Shown here one piece after another: positions 53,416 through 63,417 of a stretch of DNA of 64,000 nt. The stretch's first letter is position 1. Every line of letters starts with the position of its first letter. The notes beneath the pieces were generated by a model. It was not told the DNA's origin, ran no database searches, and saw only the letters and a list, made by a program, of their open reading frames with translations. Source of the stretch: Tritrichomonas musculus. Its lineage: Eukaryota; Parabasalia; Tritrichomonadida; Tritrichomonadidae. The stretch covers positions 3,100,001-3,164,000 of the forward strand of contig JAPFFF010000013.1 of NCBI GenBank assembly GCA_039105265.1, written 5' to 3'. Made by a program: the position numbers and the translations under genes.

Positions 53416-54129
53416 CTAATCATTTCCAGCCTCATCTGAATAATTAGGGTCGCATGATAAAGAAGCGCTCGAGTGTTGGAGAAGATAGTGTGTACTCAGT
53501 CTAATTTGACTTTTTGAGTATATTGAATAGTAATTTATTGGAGTTTTTCCTTTTGGATTATTATATATTGGTAATGCAAGTAATTGGTCAACGAGAGGTC
53601 GTAGTTTTGGACTATGAGAAGTCATTTTTATTATTATCGATTTAATTTTTTCATTAACATCAACATTTGCTTGAGAAAAATCAACTTGGGACAAAATAAT
53701 CGACCGTTTAAGATTTTCAAGAGACGAACTGTTAAAAGGATGCTTTCCTGTGATCATAAAAAAGAAAGTCATACCAAGGGCATAAATGTCAGCAGAAAAT
53801 GGGTCAAATGATTCGTCTTTTATTATTTCTGGGGAACAATACATAACTGATCCGCAATGTTCAGTGGATTTTATATTTTTGCCAAAATGTTTTGCAAGCC
53901 CAAAATCAGCTAACTTAATACGATCATGTTTGTCAAGAAAAATATTATCAGGTTTTATATCACGATGAGCTATCTTTTTAGAATGACAAAAAGATAATGC
54001 TTCTAAAATTTGTTTTGAATAATAAATAAACTTTTTATGATCTAGCCTTCCTATCTGTCGGTTGAACTCGATCTTCTGGTTGATCTCTATCTGTCGGTTG
54101 AACTCGATCTTCTGGTTGAACTCATTCAT
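53416..54129 (-). CDS. CAMK/SNF1-like protein kinase lacking the N-lobe
   Basis: A 237-residue frame. From about residue 30 it follows a CAMK/AMPK-type C-lobe: ILEALSFCHSKKIAHRDIKPDN, ADFGLAKHFG, GSVMYCSPEII, ADIYALGMTFFFMITGKHPF. The catalytic loop and DFG are intact, but the glycine loop, ATP lysine and C-helix are absent. In their place is a repeat-encoded leader (alternating NQKIEFNRQ and similar). The natural 5' half has been lost or replaced by repeat expansion, so catalysis is improbable. The ATG at 54129 lies inside the repeat. It is best viewed as a truncated gene, possibly still transcribed. Confidence 0.6.
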   Translation of the reverse strand: MNEFNQKIEFNRQIEINQKIEFNRQIGRLDHKKFIYYSKQILEALSFCHSKKIAHRDIKPDNIFLDKHDRIKLADFGLAKHFGKNIKSTEHCGSVMYCSPEIIKDESFDPFSADIYALGMTFFFMITGKHPFNSSSLENLKRSIILSQVDFSQANVDVNEKIKSIIIKMTSHSPKLRPLVDQLLALPIYNNPKGKTPINYYSIYSKSQIRLSTHYLLQHSSASLSCDPNYSDEAGND

Positions 54130-54190
54130 CTGGACGAATTAAATCTTCTGATTGAACTCGATCTTCTTTTCGAACTACATCTTCTGGTTA
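54030..54190. repeat. Degenerate 15/30-bp tandem repeat at truncated kinase 5' end
   Basis: TCTGTCGGTTGAACTCGATC and TTCTGGTTGAACTC variants alternate about seven times between 54050 and 54190. It abuts the point where the kinase alignment begins, suggesting a repeat-mediated rearrangement. Confidence 0.65.
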
Positions 54191-54276
54191 GACTTGGAAA
54201 CTATTGATTTTTTGATCGTTAAAATAATGTAAAGTATTCAAAAAAAAGTGAGCATTTTGAATAGTAATTTTTTACT

Positions 54277-54798
54277 AGGCTTTTGTGTCCAAACGAGTTT
54301 GTATTCAAAAAGTATCCAATGGATACTCATTGTTGTTCGTTATTTTTTGAGAGAATTTGAGGATCCAAAATAGCCAAAATGGACACTTTAATTCAATCTT
54401 GGATACACCTTTCAATTTTCATTGATTATTTTGAATGTATATTTCGTTTGACCAATTATATCGCTCCAAATTTACATTGAATTTTATTTTTTATTTCAAA
54501 TGTTGATCTTCTTGGTCAAAATAATTCTTAGTGAATTTGAAAAGTTTATAATTCATATTTGAGAGGTTTTTTAAAAATTAAGAATAGTAGGTGTTTAAGG
54601 CATTTATTATTGCTTTTTTTCTGATATTAATGGGTTTATTAAAGTAAAAATAAAGTATCCAATAAAAAATTTTTTGGATACTTCAACACAAATCTTTGAA
54701 TAAAATACTAAATAAAAAAGCAGTTTTATGTCCACAAAAAGTGACAGCTTTTTACAAAAAGTCGAAAATGGACACTCAGTTCACTGGATACAAAAGCC
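54277..54798. mobile_element. Short TA-flanked inverted-repeat element (Tc1/mariner-type MITE)
   Basis: GGCTTTTGTGTCCA (54277-54290) pairs with TGGATACAAAAGCC (54785-54798) with one mismatch, and both ends are flanked by TA, the target of Tc1/mariner transposases. TGGACAC/TGGATAC strings recur near both ends. The 522-bp interior has no coding frame. It is a non-autonomous element by structure; which transposase moved it is unknown. Confidence 0.6.
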
Positions 54799-55747
54799 TA
54801 GATTTTTTAAAACCCTTTCTTACTTTTCAGAAATTGAATGTAAAATAAATGTCGTTCAACTGAATTTTTACAGTAAAACTCAATGATTGGTTTGTTTAAA
54901 CTAATTATATTTTATTTTTGTAATAATAATCAGTTTTATAAATATTTTCATCGTACAAAATTCAAATTAAAATGAAAACTAAAAGGATATAAGTATATAT
55001 TATATTTTCTTCAGAAAATAAATTTGAGTATTTTATCTCAATTTATTTTAATTATTTTTGATAAGAATTTTATAACACTTTCTAAAAATTAAGAATAGCG
55101 ATAACTTTTTATATAATTTATTCTATTCATTAATTCTTTTGATATCTTTTTATATGCTTTTAAAACATTAAGTTTTATAAAAAAATAGTTATTATTATTG
55201 AAAAAAATTTCTTTTTTTATCTATAAATGCAGAAAAATTAAATTTGATGAATTATTAAATGATGATTTAAAAAAAATTGGACGTTACAGGAGTCCAATGA
55301 AGAATATAGTTTTATTTATATGCATTTACTTTCTAATATATTTGAATTTCATTCCAAATCAAATGTCAGTTTTTTCTAAAAATGAAATTTTAGTTGATTG
55401 GTTTCATAAATATCAAAAGTCTAATTTTTCAGTTACTGAAGGATTTCGTCAAAAAGTAAAATATTATTTGTATAATACATAGTATGCCCATTCAAATAAC
55501 ATCTATATTTTTTAAATGATACAAATATATAAGAAATCGATATATATTGAATATTAATTAAAGTCTTTATTTCAACCATTACATTTTATAATATTTGATT
55601 TAAAATATATAAATTATATATTATAATTATTAAATAAATTATTTATTAAGATAAATATAAATTTATTTTATTTTATTTTTTATTCAAATTAGCTCTAAGA
55701 TATTGAAACAATGATACTTATCAGAAAAAACAAAAGTAATTGAAGTA
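54799..55747. other. Mostly non-coding stretch upstream of the IBD gene
   Basis: Contains a plus-strand frame at about 55198-55482 without an ATG at its beginning (internal ATG near 55297). It has a hydrophobic middle (IVLFICIYFLIYLNFIP) and no family resemblance. It may be a gene remnant; otherwise A/T-rich DNA. Confidence 0.35.
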
Positions 55748-56692
55748 ATGATATCATCTGACCAAAAACAAGATATGCCTCAATTTTTTAATTTTCTAAC
55801 AAAATCAGACCAGAAAAAATACTGGGATCTCAAAAAAAAGATTCTCAATTTAAATAAAAAATATAAGAAAAATAAAAAATTGGAATTGTTAGAAGATTCG
55901 ATTAATTTAATACATAAATATTGTACTAGAAATGATTCTAACGATTGGAAACGGTATCTTGTTTGTGGAATCTGTTGGATTGAGAACAATATCGCGATAA
56001 ACAACAGACAGCTTCGTTTTTTGATAAACAAGTGCAAATCATCAATTAATAATGGGTTTTTGCTAATGGGTTACAATCCAATACTTCAAAAATCATCATT
56101 AACCAATACTTTATTAGAATACATACCATTTTTAAAAGAAAATTGTTATGAACAACGCCAGTGGTCAATTAGGACCAAAATTCAATTATCGCCTTTGCCT
56201 CTAATTCAAGAGAATCTATTATCTCCTTATAACATTAGTTATCAAACGCCGCAACCTACTACACCTAGTTTTAATTGGAACAGTAATGATGTTGATATAC
56301 AAAAATTTCCAGATAAATTGTATGAAAGAGAAATACAAACAGTATTTGGATTACAAAATTATGTTCATAAAACTCAAAAAGATAAAAAAAACAAAGGTGA
56401 AAAAGTAATTCGCATTGATAATGTAAAGCAAGAAATTTCTAACCAAAATCCCATGTTTTCTGATAATATAACATTTAATATGGAACTAGAAGAAAGCAAT
56501 CAAAAGTCCGTAAATAACTTCCTTGAATTAAATGACGGAAATGAAGAAGAACAAAAGAAAAAAGGTTTATTCTGTATTACTTATTATCTTCATGATTCAG
56601 AATTCAATTTCTTAGTAGATCCATGTTGCTGCTGTCCTATTGATTGGGAATCATCTGAAAAAAGCAATGAAAACTTTTTGAGCATTGAATAA
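55748..56692 (+). CDS. IBD-domain protein (IBP39-like initiator-binding transcription factor)
   Basis: A 314-residue protein. Residues ~10-135 match the trichomonad initiator-binding domain (IBD): FFNFLTKSDQKKYWDLKKKI, then WKRYLVCGICWIENNIAIN and NRQLRFLINKCKSSINNGF. In Trichomonas vaginalis IBP39 this winged-helix-like domain binds the initiator element that replaces TATA at most genes. A proline-containing linker follows (LSPLPLIQENLLSPYNISYQ), then a C-terminal half with a cysteine cluster (DPCCCCPIDWE). The C-terminal part does not obviously match the RNA-polymerase-binding half of IBP39. IBD paralogues are numerous in trichomonads and some act as specific regulators. Its presence is the best lineage marker in the window. 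The stop runs into TAAATAAA, a trichomonad-like polyadenylation context. Confidence 0.85.
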   Translation: MISSDQKQDMPQFFNFLTKSDQKKYWDLKKKILNLNKKYKKNKKLELLEDSINLIHKYCTRNDSNDWKRYLVCGICWIENNIAINNRQLRFLINKCKSSINNGFLLMGYNPILQKSSLTNTLLEYIPFLKENCYEQRQWSIRTKIQLSPLPLIQENLLSPYNISYQTPQPTTPSFNWNSNDVDIQKFPDKLYEREIQTVFGLQNYVHKTQKDKKNKGEKVIRIDNVKQEISNQNPMFSDNITFNMELEESNQKSVNNFLELNDGNEEEQKKKGLFCITYYLHDSEFNFLVDPCCCCPIDWESSEKSNENFLSIE

Positions 56693-58329
56693 ATAAAAAT
56701 TTTAAATAAAAAAAATAATTATTTGTAGAAAGAGAGTTACTGAAACTAAATTTTTTTCGATGGCCCTTCTGAAAAAGTGGAAATCAAAATGCATCTATTG
56801 CATATAATATTGTGATTTTTTGGATTTTATTATTAATAATAAATAATGTATTCGTTATAGAAAATAATATAATAATATTTAGTAAACTTGATGGGAAAAG
56901 CGTCGATAATGACGGGTAATGTAAAAAGCTTCTCCTGATTTTTTTTTGAATGGTTGAATCATTGCTAATAGTTTTAAACTAATTATTACAATATAAATTA
57001 AAACTTTTTTTTCGAATTTGTATTTAAACTATTATTTTTTAACTGAAAAAAAAATACAAATTCATTATTCCAAAGACAGTTTTATAAATGAAAATCTATA
57101 AACTATTTTTGTTCTTCCAAAAGATAATATTTATGAGAAAAAAAATAACATTAATTATATTTAATTGTATCAAATATTAATAATTTGTCAAATTGTTTTT
57201 CTAGGGGATTAAGTTTAAGCAATTCCTTTTTAAATCAAATATGATATATTTGCAAGAATGGAATATATAAAATTCCTCAAATTTATCAATAATTACATAT
57301 TCTGGATTTTCTTTTAAGAAATTATAAAATAAATGAATTATTTACAAATTAGGTTGATAGAACATCTTTAAATCATTGATAATTATTCTCTTTTTTCATA
57401 ATATTCCCTAAAAACCAGAATTCTCTTTTTTCATTTTATATCACATTACATGGGACCTGACGATCAAGTTTTGTTAATGTTTCATATACCCTGTAGAAAG
57501 TAATTGTCCACAATGCAAATCATTTGTTTTCAACCTCGATTTTTCCTCTTAAATTGTTAATAAAAAAGTCTGACTTCTGGAATAATTGGTAAGGAATTTG
57601 TTCATTATTTTTTTTTTTTTTTTTTGAGAAAAAAAGTCATATTATTGAAATATTGAAAGAGGATATTGAATTATATGAAGCCGCAGAAACTGGTGGCATT
57701 AGATCCTGGTCTCGAATTTAGGTGGTAGCCTGCTTGATTATAACTAGGTTATGTCATTGACTATCTGATTAATGATTTTGGAATAAAATAATTCTGTTTA
57801 GACTTTGCCAAGCTCAAAAAGTTTTCTTTAATGAAGTGATATTAACTTTAAATTACAGATATGATTAGTTAATTGCCTTTGCCGTGATACAATAAGAATG
57901 AAACTTACAAATAAAATAAAAATAATAATAATAAAAAAAAAAAAAAAAAAAAGAATCAGATTTCATAAGTTAGAGTATTGTTGCTAATGTAGATTTTGAG
58001 AGGGTAAAAGGTTGTTACCTTTAGAGTATCGTGAGTCAAGAGAGTCTTTGACGAGCTTGTCGTTAGAGTTTTAGTCCTGACCAAATTAGAGAGAAATATG
58101 AAACTTGAAATTCATTAAAAAGAAATGTAGAATTGATTATGATTTAATGTCTACACCGTCCACGCCTACTCGAAATACGCTTACGGAAAATGCTGTGCGA
58201 CTCCAGCAAAATACTACGCTTAAGGAAAACGCTATACCTACGAATACGCTTACGGAAATACAATAAGTGGTTTGAAATATTCACAAGAATCAAAAACTGT
58301 TATGATATCAGTTAAATGGGGGAATTTTC
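56693..58329. other. 1.6-kb non-coding stretch with short tandem motifs
   Basis: No supported gene. T- and A-homopolymers at about 57607-57625 and 57934-57951. A run of TACGCTTACGGAAAA-type motifs (about four copies) at 58180-58262. A slightly GC-richer patch at 57680-57730 gives no clear gene. Confidence 0.45.
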
Positions 58330-58640
58330 CGCTCTATTTGGAAAATTATGAATTCTTTTTCTATGTATATTTGAAATTGTCTTGCCTCCTCCTTGTATAA
58401 CAAGTTTTAACCTACAAATAAAACCGAGGACTAGTTCATTGTTTGGATTTTGAGGAAAAGAATCCCAACTATTTTGAATTTTTTTTTTTCCCCTTTTTTC
58501 TAGAAATGTTCGATAGGGGATTTTTAAAAATAAATATGACTAATAACTTGTATGTGATGGTGCACCATCCTGCATAAATATGTAGAATCCAGGGAGATAC
58601 ACATGATTGAAATCATTTTCAATTTGGCTATCTTGTTGAT
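58330..58640 (-). mobile_element. Tc1/mariner-type transposase fragment
   Basis: The minus strand at about 58570-58620 encodes PGFYIFMQDGAPSHTSY, the second catalytic-aspartate block (QDGAPSH) of IS630/Tc1/mariner transposases. Downstream frames give fragments such as SWDSFPQNPNN that may derive from the NSPDLNPIE block. Stops and frame breaks are frequent, and no terminal repeats were identified. It is a short dead relic of a plain DNA transposon. Confidence 0.6.
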
Positions 58641-58696
58641 ATATATATATATAATTAATTTAATCCAATTACCTCAAAAACTATTATTCCTTGTTG

Positions 58697-58722
<26 letters not shown>
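58640..58722. repeat. Duplicated CTTGTTGATATAT with TA runs
   Basis: CTTGTTGATATATATATATA occurs twice (about 58632 and 58691), with TA dinucleotide runs of different length. Confidence 0.7.
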
Positions 58723-58727
<5 letters not shown>

Positions 58728-58729
58728 AA

Positions 58730-59025
58730 TGCCATTTGCTTTTTCATTTTTTCTGTACCATCTCCATTTACCATCATTTGTGAGGCAAAAACGGGATTCA
58801 TATGAAACATTGTTATTTTTTTTCATATTCAGTTATTGCTCTAAATAGTAGTATATACGAGTCGGTTTCCGTAGTCCTAACACTACGCTAATAGCCCACG
58901 TCAACACGACTCGTGATAAAAATAAAAAATAATAAAAATTACAAATTTAAAAAATATTTTTCGAAGTACTTCTTTTTTCTAAATACTACTAAGGAACTCA
59001 AGTACCTTCTCGGGTCCACCCCTAA
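58730..59025. other. Non-coding stretch with GC-richer hairpin
   Basis: ACGAGTCG near 58857 and CGACTCGT near 58908 form the ends of a ~55-bp inverted segment, GC-richer than its surroundings. No gene. Confidence 0.4.
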
Positions 59026-59750
59026 CTACCTTCTCTGATCTCTCACTACTAAGTTTTTTAAACTACTACTTTTTTGATCTCCATCTTCAGGGATATCAGC
59101 ATCATAATCAAACAAAAAATCAAACTCTTTTACAAAGTCATCGTTATTTGAAATTGTTCCAACAAGACGAGTTCCACTATTCAATTTTATTTTGACTTCC
59201 CACATTCCTGAACTATCTTGTACATTTTCAAATGGCACTTCGATAGATTCTTTGTATATCAAATCATTTTTCTCTCGATATTTTTTTAAATCATTCATGG
59301 TTGAATTAGCTATGTTGTTTTCATTAACACACTTTGATATGCTAATATTTCCATCATCAGTAAATAATATTATTGATATACCATTAAAAGTATTTTCAGC
59401 TCGGTATGCTATTTTCATGTAAGATTAAATTCTTCATAGAAAACATTGAATTTTGAACACCTGGTTCTTCTTTTTTTTGATAAGATCTAATTTTGATATT
59501 ATTTTTGGTGATTTGAAGTGGCATTATGGCGTTCAAAATAATAAGCCCTAATTTTTGAATTAATCCAAACTTTGCAGCATTCGCAATAAGCATTTTTACA
59601 AAACGTAATTTTTCCATCAATGTCTATTATAGGAATATAAATGTTTGAATCATGGCATTCATACCATTCTTTTATTGATGAATCTTCTATTTTTGATGGT
59701 AAAAGTTTATCGATATTTTTATTTAGCGATTCTTTCATTAAAATAAACAA
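59026..59750 (-). pseudogene. Frame-broken gene with U1/BED-like zinc finger
   Basis: The first frame, from 59750 (MKESLNKNIDKLLPSK...), contains FCKNAYCECCKVW and RHNATSNH, giving C-x2-C-x15-H-x5-H, a U1/BED-like DNA- or RNA-binding finger. It stops near 59499, while a shifted frame continues KNNIKIRSYQKKEEPGVQNS across an A8 run. A third frame (59418-59026) reads AYRAENTFNGISIILFTDDG to DADIPEDGDQKSS. All three have real-protein composition and the same direction, so this is most likely one gene with two breaks, or two breaks from assembly error in homopolymers. No family assigned; a transposon origin of the finger is possible but unsupported. Confidence 0.4.
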
Positions 59751-60639
59751 ATAAACTGTAAAATATATGCATAAAATGAGTTCTTTTTTGAGATATTAAT
59801 AAAAATTATTGACAAGGTTTGCTAGGTCCACACCAAGTCCCATGTCCACAAAAAGCCCATGAAAAGTGCATTTGTCACGGACTTTTAACAAGTCTATTCC
59901 ATCGTTTAATATTTCCAAAATTCATTAAATATAATTACTAATAACTGTAAAATACTTTAAATTTGTAAGCAGATGGTAAAAAGAGAATATAAATAAAATA
60001 TGATCATGAAATTTATAATGAAAATAAAACAAAACGTTAAAAACAGGAGAAACCCATTTTATATTAAGAATAATTGAGTTTCCCCAGAAGATATTTGAAA
60101 TTTATTTTTGATGATTAATAATACAAATATTTAATGATAATATATAAAATTAAGAATAAAAATTACATTTAAAATATTATATTACATTTACTAAATCAAT
60201 TTACACAAATTATAATTTAATATTGAACATTATAATTGAGATATTCTTTGTTATTTTAACTGGATGTTTAATTGTAAACGGTGTTTTACAAATTTTTTGA
60301 GTGTTTTATTAACTCAAAAAGTTGTACCTAGAATATCTAATTTTTACAATCAAAAAGTTTAGTTATAAATTTTCGATATATTGGAATAAATATTCACGAG
60401 CATATGAATTTCTTTAATTTCGCTGATCACATTTTGTATATTCATAAATATGAAAAAAAGAAATTTGAAAAATTCAAATGCATTGAAAACATTGAGACAG
60501 ATCTCATTTTGCTTGTCATCAAATCTCATTTTGGATGTATGGACTTGAATTTAAAAAAAAAAAAAAAAAAAAAAAAATGTTTTATATTTGATATATTATT
60601 AAATAATGAAATATTTATTTTTAAAATAAGACGGGTTGT
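59751..60639. other. Non-coding stretch
   Basis: A/T-rich; an A25 run near 60552-60577. The plus-strand frame over 60404-60667 is mainly this A-run plus antisense of the F5/8C relic. Confidence 0.5.
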
Positions 60640-61000
60640 CTATATATTTCAAATTATTAATCGTTAGATAATAATAACTTCCACCCCAATTTGGTTCAAT
60701 TTGTGTCATTTTAAGATATTTGAATTTTTTATTATTACAATTATTGATTGGAAATACATGTGAAAGATAACTTCCATTGAGATATTGACAGTCTTTTTCT
60801 TTTCAGAGTTTTTCCCAGTTATTGTTGTCATTCGATCCTTCAATAATCCATGATCTTGGATTGTAACTCAATGGACAATAACTACATGTTTTTATTTGAT
60901 AATCTGTTGGAATTATTCGATTTTCTTTGTCCAATTCAATCCACCAAAAAATATACCAACATTGAATCAGGTCTTGAAATTAAGAGCTAATATGGCTTAA
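60640..61000 (-). pseudogene. F5/8C (discoidin-like) domain fragment of a BTB-type gene
   Basis: The minus strand reads IELDKENRIIPTDYQIKTCS, NPRSWIIEGSNDNNWEKL, a stop, then NGSYLSHVFPINN and KYLKMTQIEPNWGGS. This is the same order as the C-terminal domain of the gene at 46695-48536 (DFKTKRVS..., PKSWRIDGSND, RYIRI). No BTB part precedes it, and the frame contains a stop, so it is a relic. Confidence 0.65.
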
Positions 61001-61290
61001 TAATTTTTAAAAAGGAAATTAGATGTTTTATTTAAAATTCAATTATAAAATACACTCTTTGAGAATACCTTGAAAAATTTTTCAATGAAAAAAATGTATT
61101 CACTCGGCAGTTCTAAAAAATGAAATAATTATTTTAATATTTTTGTTTTGATAACACTTCAGTTATAATTCTCATAAATGCATAACATTCTATGGAACTG
61201 CAGTTCATCAGACACTTGACTCAAATATTAAAAATATCAATAATAAAATCAATCTAAAGAAAAGTTATAAATTTATTCATTTGATAATTT

Positions 61291-61968
61291 TTACGAAAGC
61301 ATGCAATTGTTTTGCGTATTCTGCCTTAATCCAATTAATGATAAATCAAATTTATCAGGAATTGAATAATCGGTAAGTGAATTGCATTGCCCAAAAGCCT
61401 TTTCTCCTATTTTTGTTACAGAAGAAGGGATTGATAAATGATTCAGCAAAGAGCAACCAATAAATGCATGCGCTTCTATTATTGATAATGACGAAGGGCT
61501 TTCAAAACAGACTTCAGCTAGAGCTGTGCAAGATTCAAAAGCTCCATATTCAATTTTTTTTACAGAGGAAGGAATTGAAATTTTTGATAATGATGAACAA
61601 CGTGCAAAAGCTTCTTTTCCTATCAAAATAAGAGAAGGAGGCAAAGTTATTTCAGTGAGTGATATACAATCGATAAAACAATTATTTAAAATAGATTCTA
61701 TTGGTGACTCAATTACTATTTTTTTCAATGATTTACAAGCAGCAAATGTCATTTCTTTGATTTCTTTAATTGATGCTTTCAAAATGATTTCTTCTAAAGA
61801 TAAGTATCCAAAAAACCCGCAACGTTCAATTTCTGTTACTGTAGAAGGAATTGTCATCTTACGAAGAGTATAATTTGTGAATGTTTCATCTCTTATTATG
61901 ATTCCAGGCTGATTTAATAAATATTCAACAATTTCAAATGAACGAGAATTTGCGGCACTTTGCAAAAA
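61291..61968 (-). CDS. Ankyrin half-repeat plus BspA-like LRR_5 repeats, second segment of a DUF3447 gene
   Basis: The segment begins FLQSAANSRSFEIVEYLLNQP, the rest of an ankyrin repeat whose first part ends the DUF3447 segment at about 62115. It then passes into LRR_5 units (IPSTVTEIERCGFFGYLSLEE, FARCSSLSKISIPSSVKKIE, AFIGCSLLNHLSIPSSVTKI), ending at 61291. There is no ATG at the junction. Together with 62115-63218 it forms a DUF3447-ankyrin-LRR_5 protein, a known trichomonad combination. The ~145-bp stretch between holds stops in frame and one AAT-TCC-ATT unit. Confidence 0.65.
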   Translation of the reverse strand, partial: FLQSAANSRSFEIVEYLLNQPGIIIRDETFTNYTLRKMTIPSTVTEIERCGFFGYLSLEEIILKASIKEIKEMTFAACKSLKKIVIESPIESILNNCFIDCISLTEITLPPSLILIGKEAFARCSSLSKISIPSSVKKIEYGAFESCTALAEVCFESPSSLSIIEAHAFIGCSLLNHLSIPSSVTKIGEKAFGQCNSLTDYSIPDKFDLSLIGLRQNTQNNCMLS

Positions 61969-62114
61969 AGAAATATAAAATCAAATAATCTAAATAAATT
62001 TAGAAAGAAAAATTATTAAAAAAATTGATTTTTTTAAATTTTTTGAAAATATTTGATATTAAATTCCATTAAAAAAAATGTAAAAAAAAAATATCATAAA
62101 TCAAATTAAATTGT
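61969..62114. other. Intervening sequence inside an ankyrin repeat
   Basis: About 145 bp, very A/T-rich, with stops in the coding frame. It begins after ...DMNGYDI and ends before FLQSAANSR, the same position as the repeat arrays in the other ankyrin genes. It holds a single AAT-TCC-ATT unit, the array motif in one copy. Confidence 0.55.
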
Positions 62115-63218
62115 AAAAATATCATAACCATTCATGTCTATTTCTTCATTTTTCATAAGAATTTTGACAAATTTCAAATAACCATTTGATATGCTGCATG
62201 AAAAGAAATGATTTATATTATAATCTTCTGGGAAAAAGACAAAATTATGAGAACATAAACAATCTTCTAGAAGATTATCATTATTATTATTAGTCATTAT
62301 ATTATTTTGAATGTATTCAGCAATCTCATTATGATGACATTTTAAAGCAACGCTCAAACAGTTCAGACACTTGTCATTTATTATTGGCTCAACGTGGAGC
62401 TCTTCGAGGAGATGGATCATTTCATAATTTCGACTGTAAATTGCACAATTCCACAAAAAAGGTTTCAATTCAACATTATTCATTCGCAAATAATTGAATA
62501 TTTGAATTGAGCCACAAAATGCCGAATATTCAATAAGCGACGCACTATGCAAACGCAAAAATCCATTTGTCTCAAAAATTGACTTCTTGATTTTTGACGA
62601 AAGTGGCAAATTTATTCTATTGACATATGATATGAAATCATCAATTGAATCTTCACGAATAAGCTTACAAATATAGTCCTCGTTTTCACCAATTCTTTGT
62701 TTCTCTTTGAAGTTCTCAAAAATGTTCGGATCTCTCTGCAAAAGCATCCTTTTCAGTTGGTTTCGTCTTTGTTCGTCAAGAAATTTTTCAATCTGGATGA
62801 AAAAGTAGGCATTGTAATAGAAACCACGCTGAAAGAGCAAATTAATTATATTTTCATTAATAAGAATCATATCATTTTCAATGAAAATCACAACGATTGG
62901 CTTGCATGATTCAAACATGTCGAATAATTCTTCGTTGCAAAAAAATTGTTTGATTTTTTCTTTAAAAAATACGATTATTTTATCTATTTTATTAAAAAAA
63001 TCGGGATTTCGGTGGTGATGACTTGTAAAAACTGACATTAAACGTAGAAAAACACCTAATTCTTCTTTACTTTCTGATATTTTATTTTCTTCAATAAAAT
63101 TGGTTAATGATTCAAAATTATTCTGAATACCATCTTCATCATTTACATCGTCAATATATTGTAAAAGGATTGTATTAAGTTGCTTCATCAATTCAATATA
63201 TGTTTGAAATTCCATCAT
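62115..63218 (-). CDS. DUF3447 ankyrin-family protein, N-terminal segment
   Basis: Starts at ATG 63218 (MMEFQTYIELMKQLNTIL; a second ATG follows directly). Helical N-terminus with FCNEELFDMFESCKPIV, then EKQRIGENEDYICKLIRED, SLIEYSAFCGSIQIFNYLRM, LWNCAIYSRNYEMIHLLE and LKCHHNEIAEYIQNNIM. Ends FVKILMKNEEIDMNGYDI before the intervening sequence. The domain order is as in the two genes at 35-36 and 42-43 kb, although the conserved motifs are more diverged. Confidence 0.78.
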
Positions 63219-63233
63219 AAAAATATTCGGACA

Positions 63234-63238
63234 TGTGA
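63234..63238 (-). promoter_or_regulatory. Initiator-like element TCACA
   Basis: Minus-strand TCACA with its A at 63236, 18 nt upstream of ATG 63218; fits the trichomonad initiator. Confidence 0.35.
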
Positions 63239-63417
63239 AATAAAAAATTATTAAAAATTTTTTTAGAAAAACTATGACACCATTATCAATTTACAAAATT
63301 TTTCAAAATTTTTATTATTTTGTCAAAAAAAGTGAGACAATTCATGCATCATGATTACTAATTATTAAAGAATTATAAAGATGCCAAAATATTTTTTTTT
63401 ATTTAATTGATATAACA

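Noticed and set aside
57640-57730. Possible tRNA gene in a GC-richer patch
   Set aside because: No acceptor stem, no proper B-box GGTTCGAnnCC and no cloverleaf could be traced.
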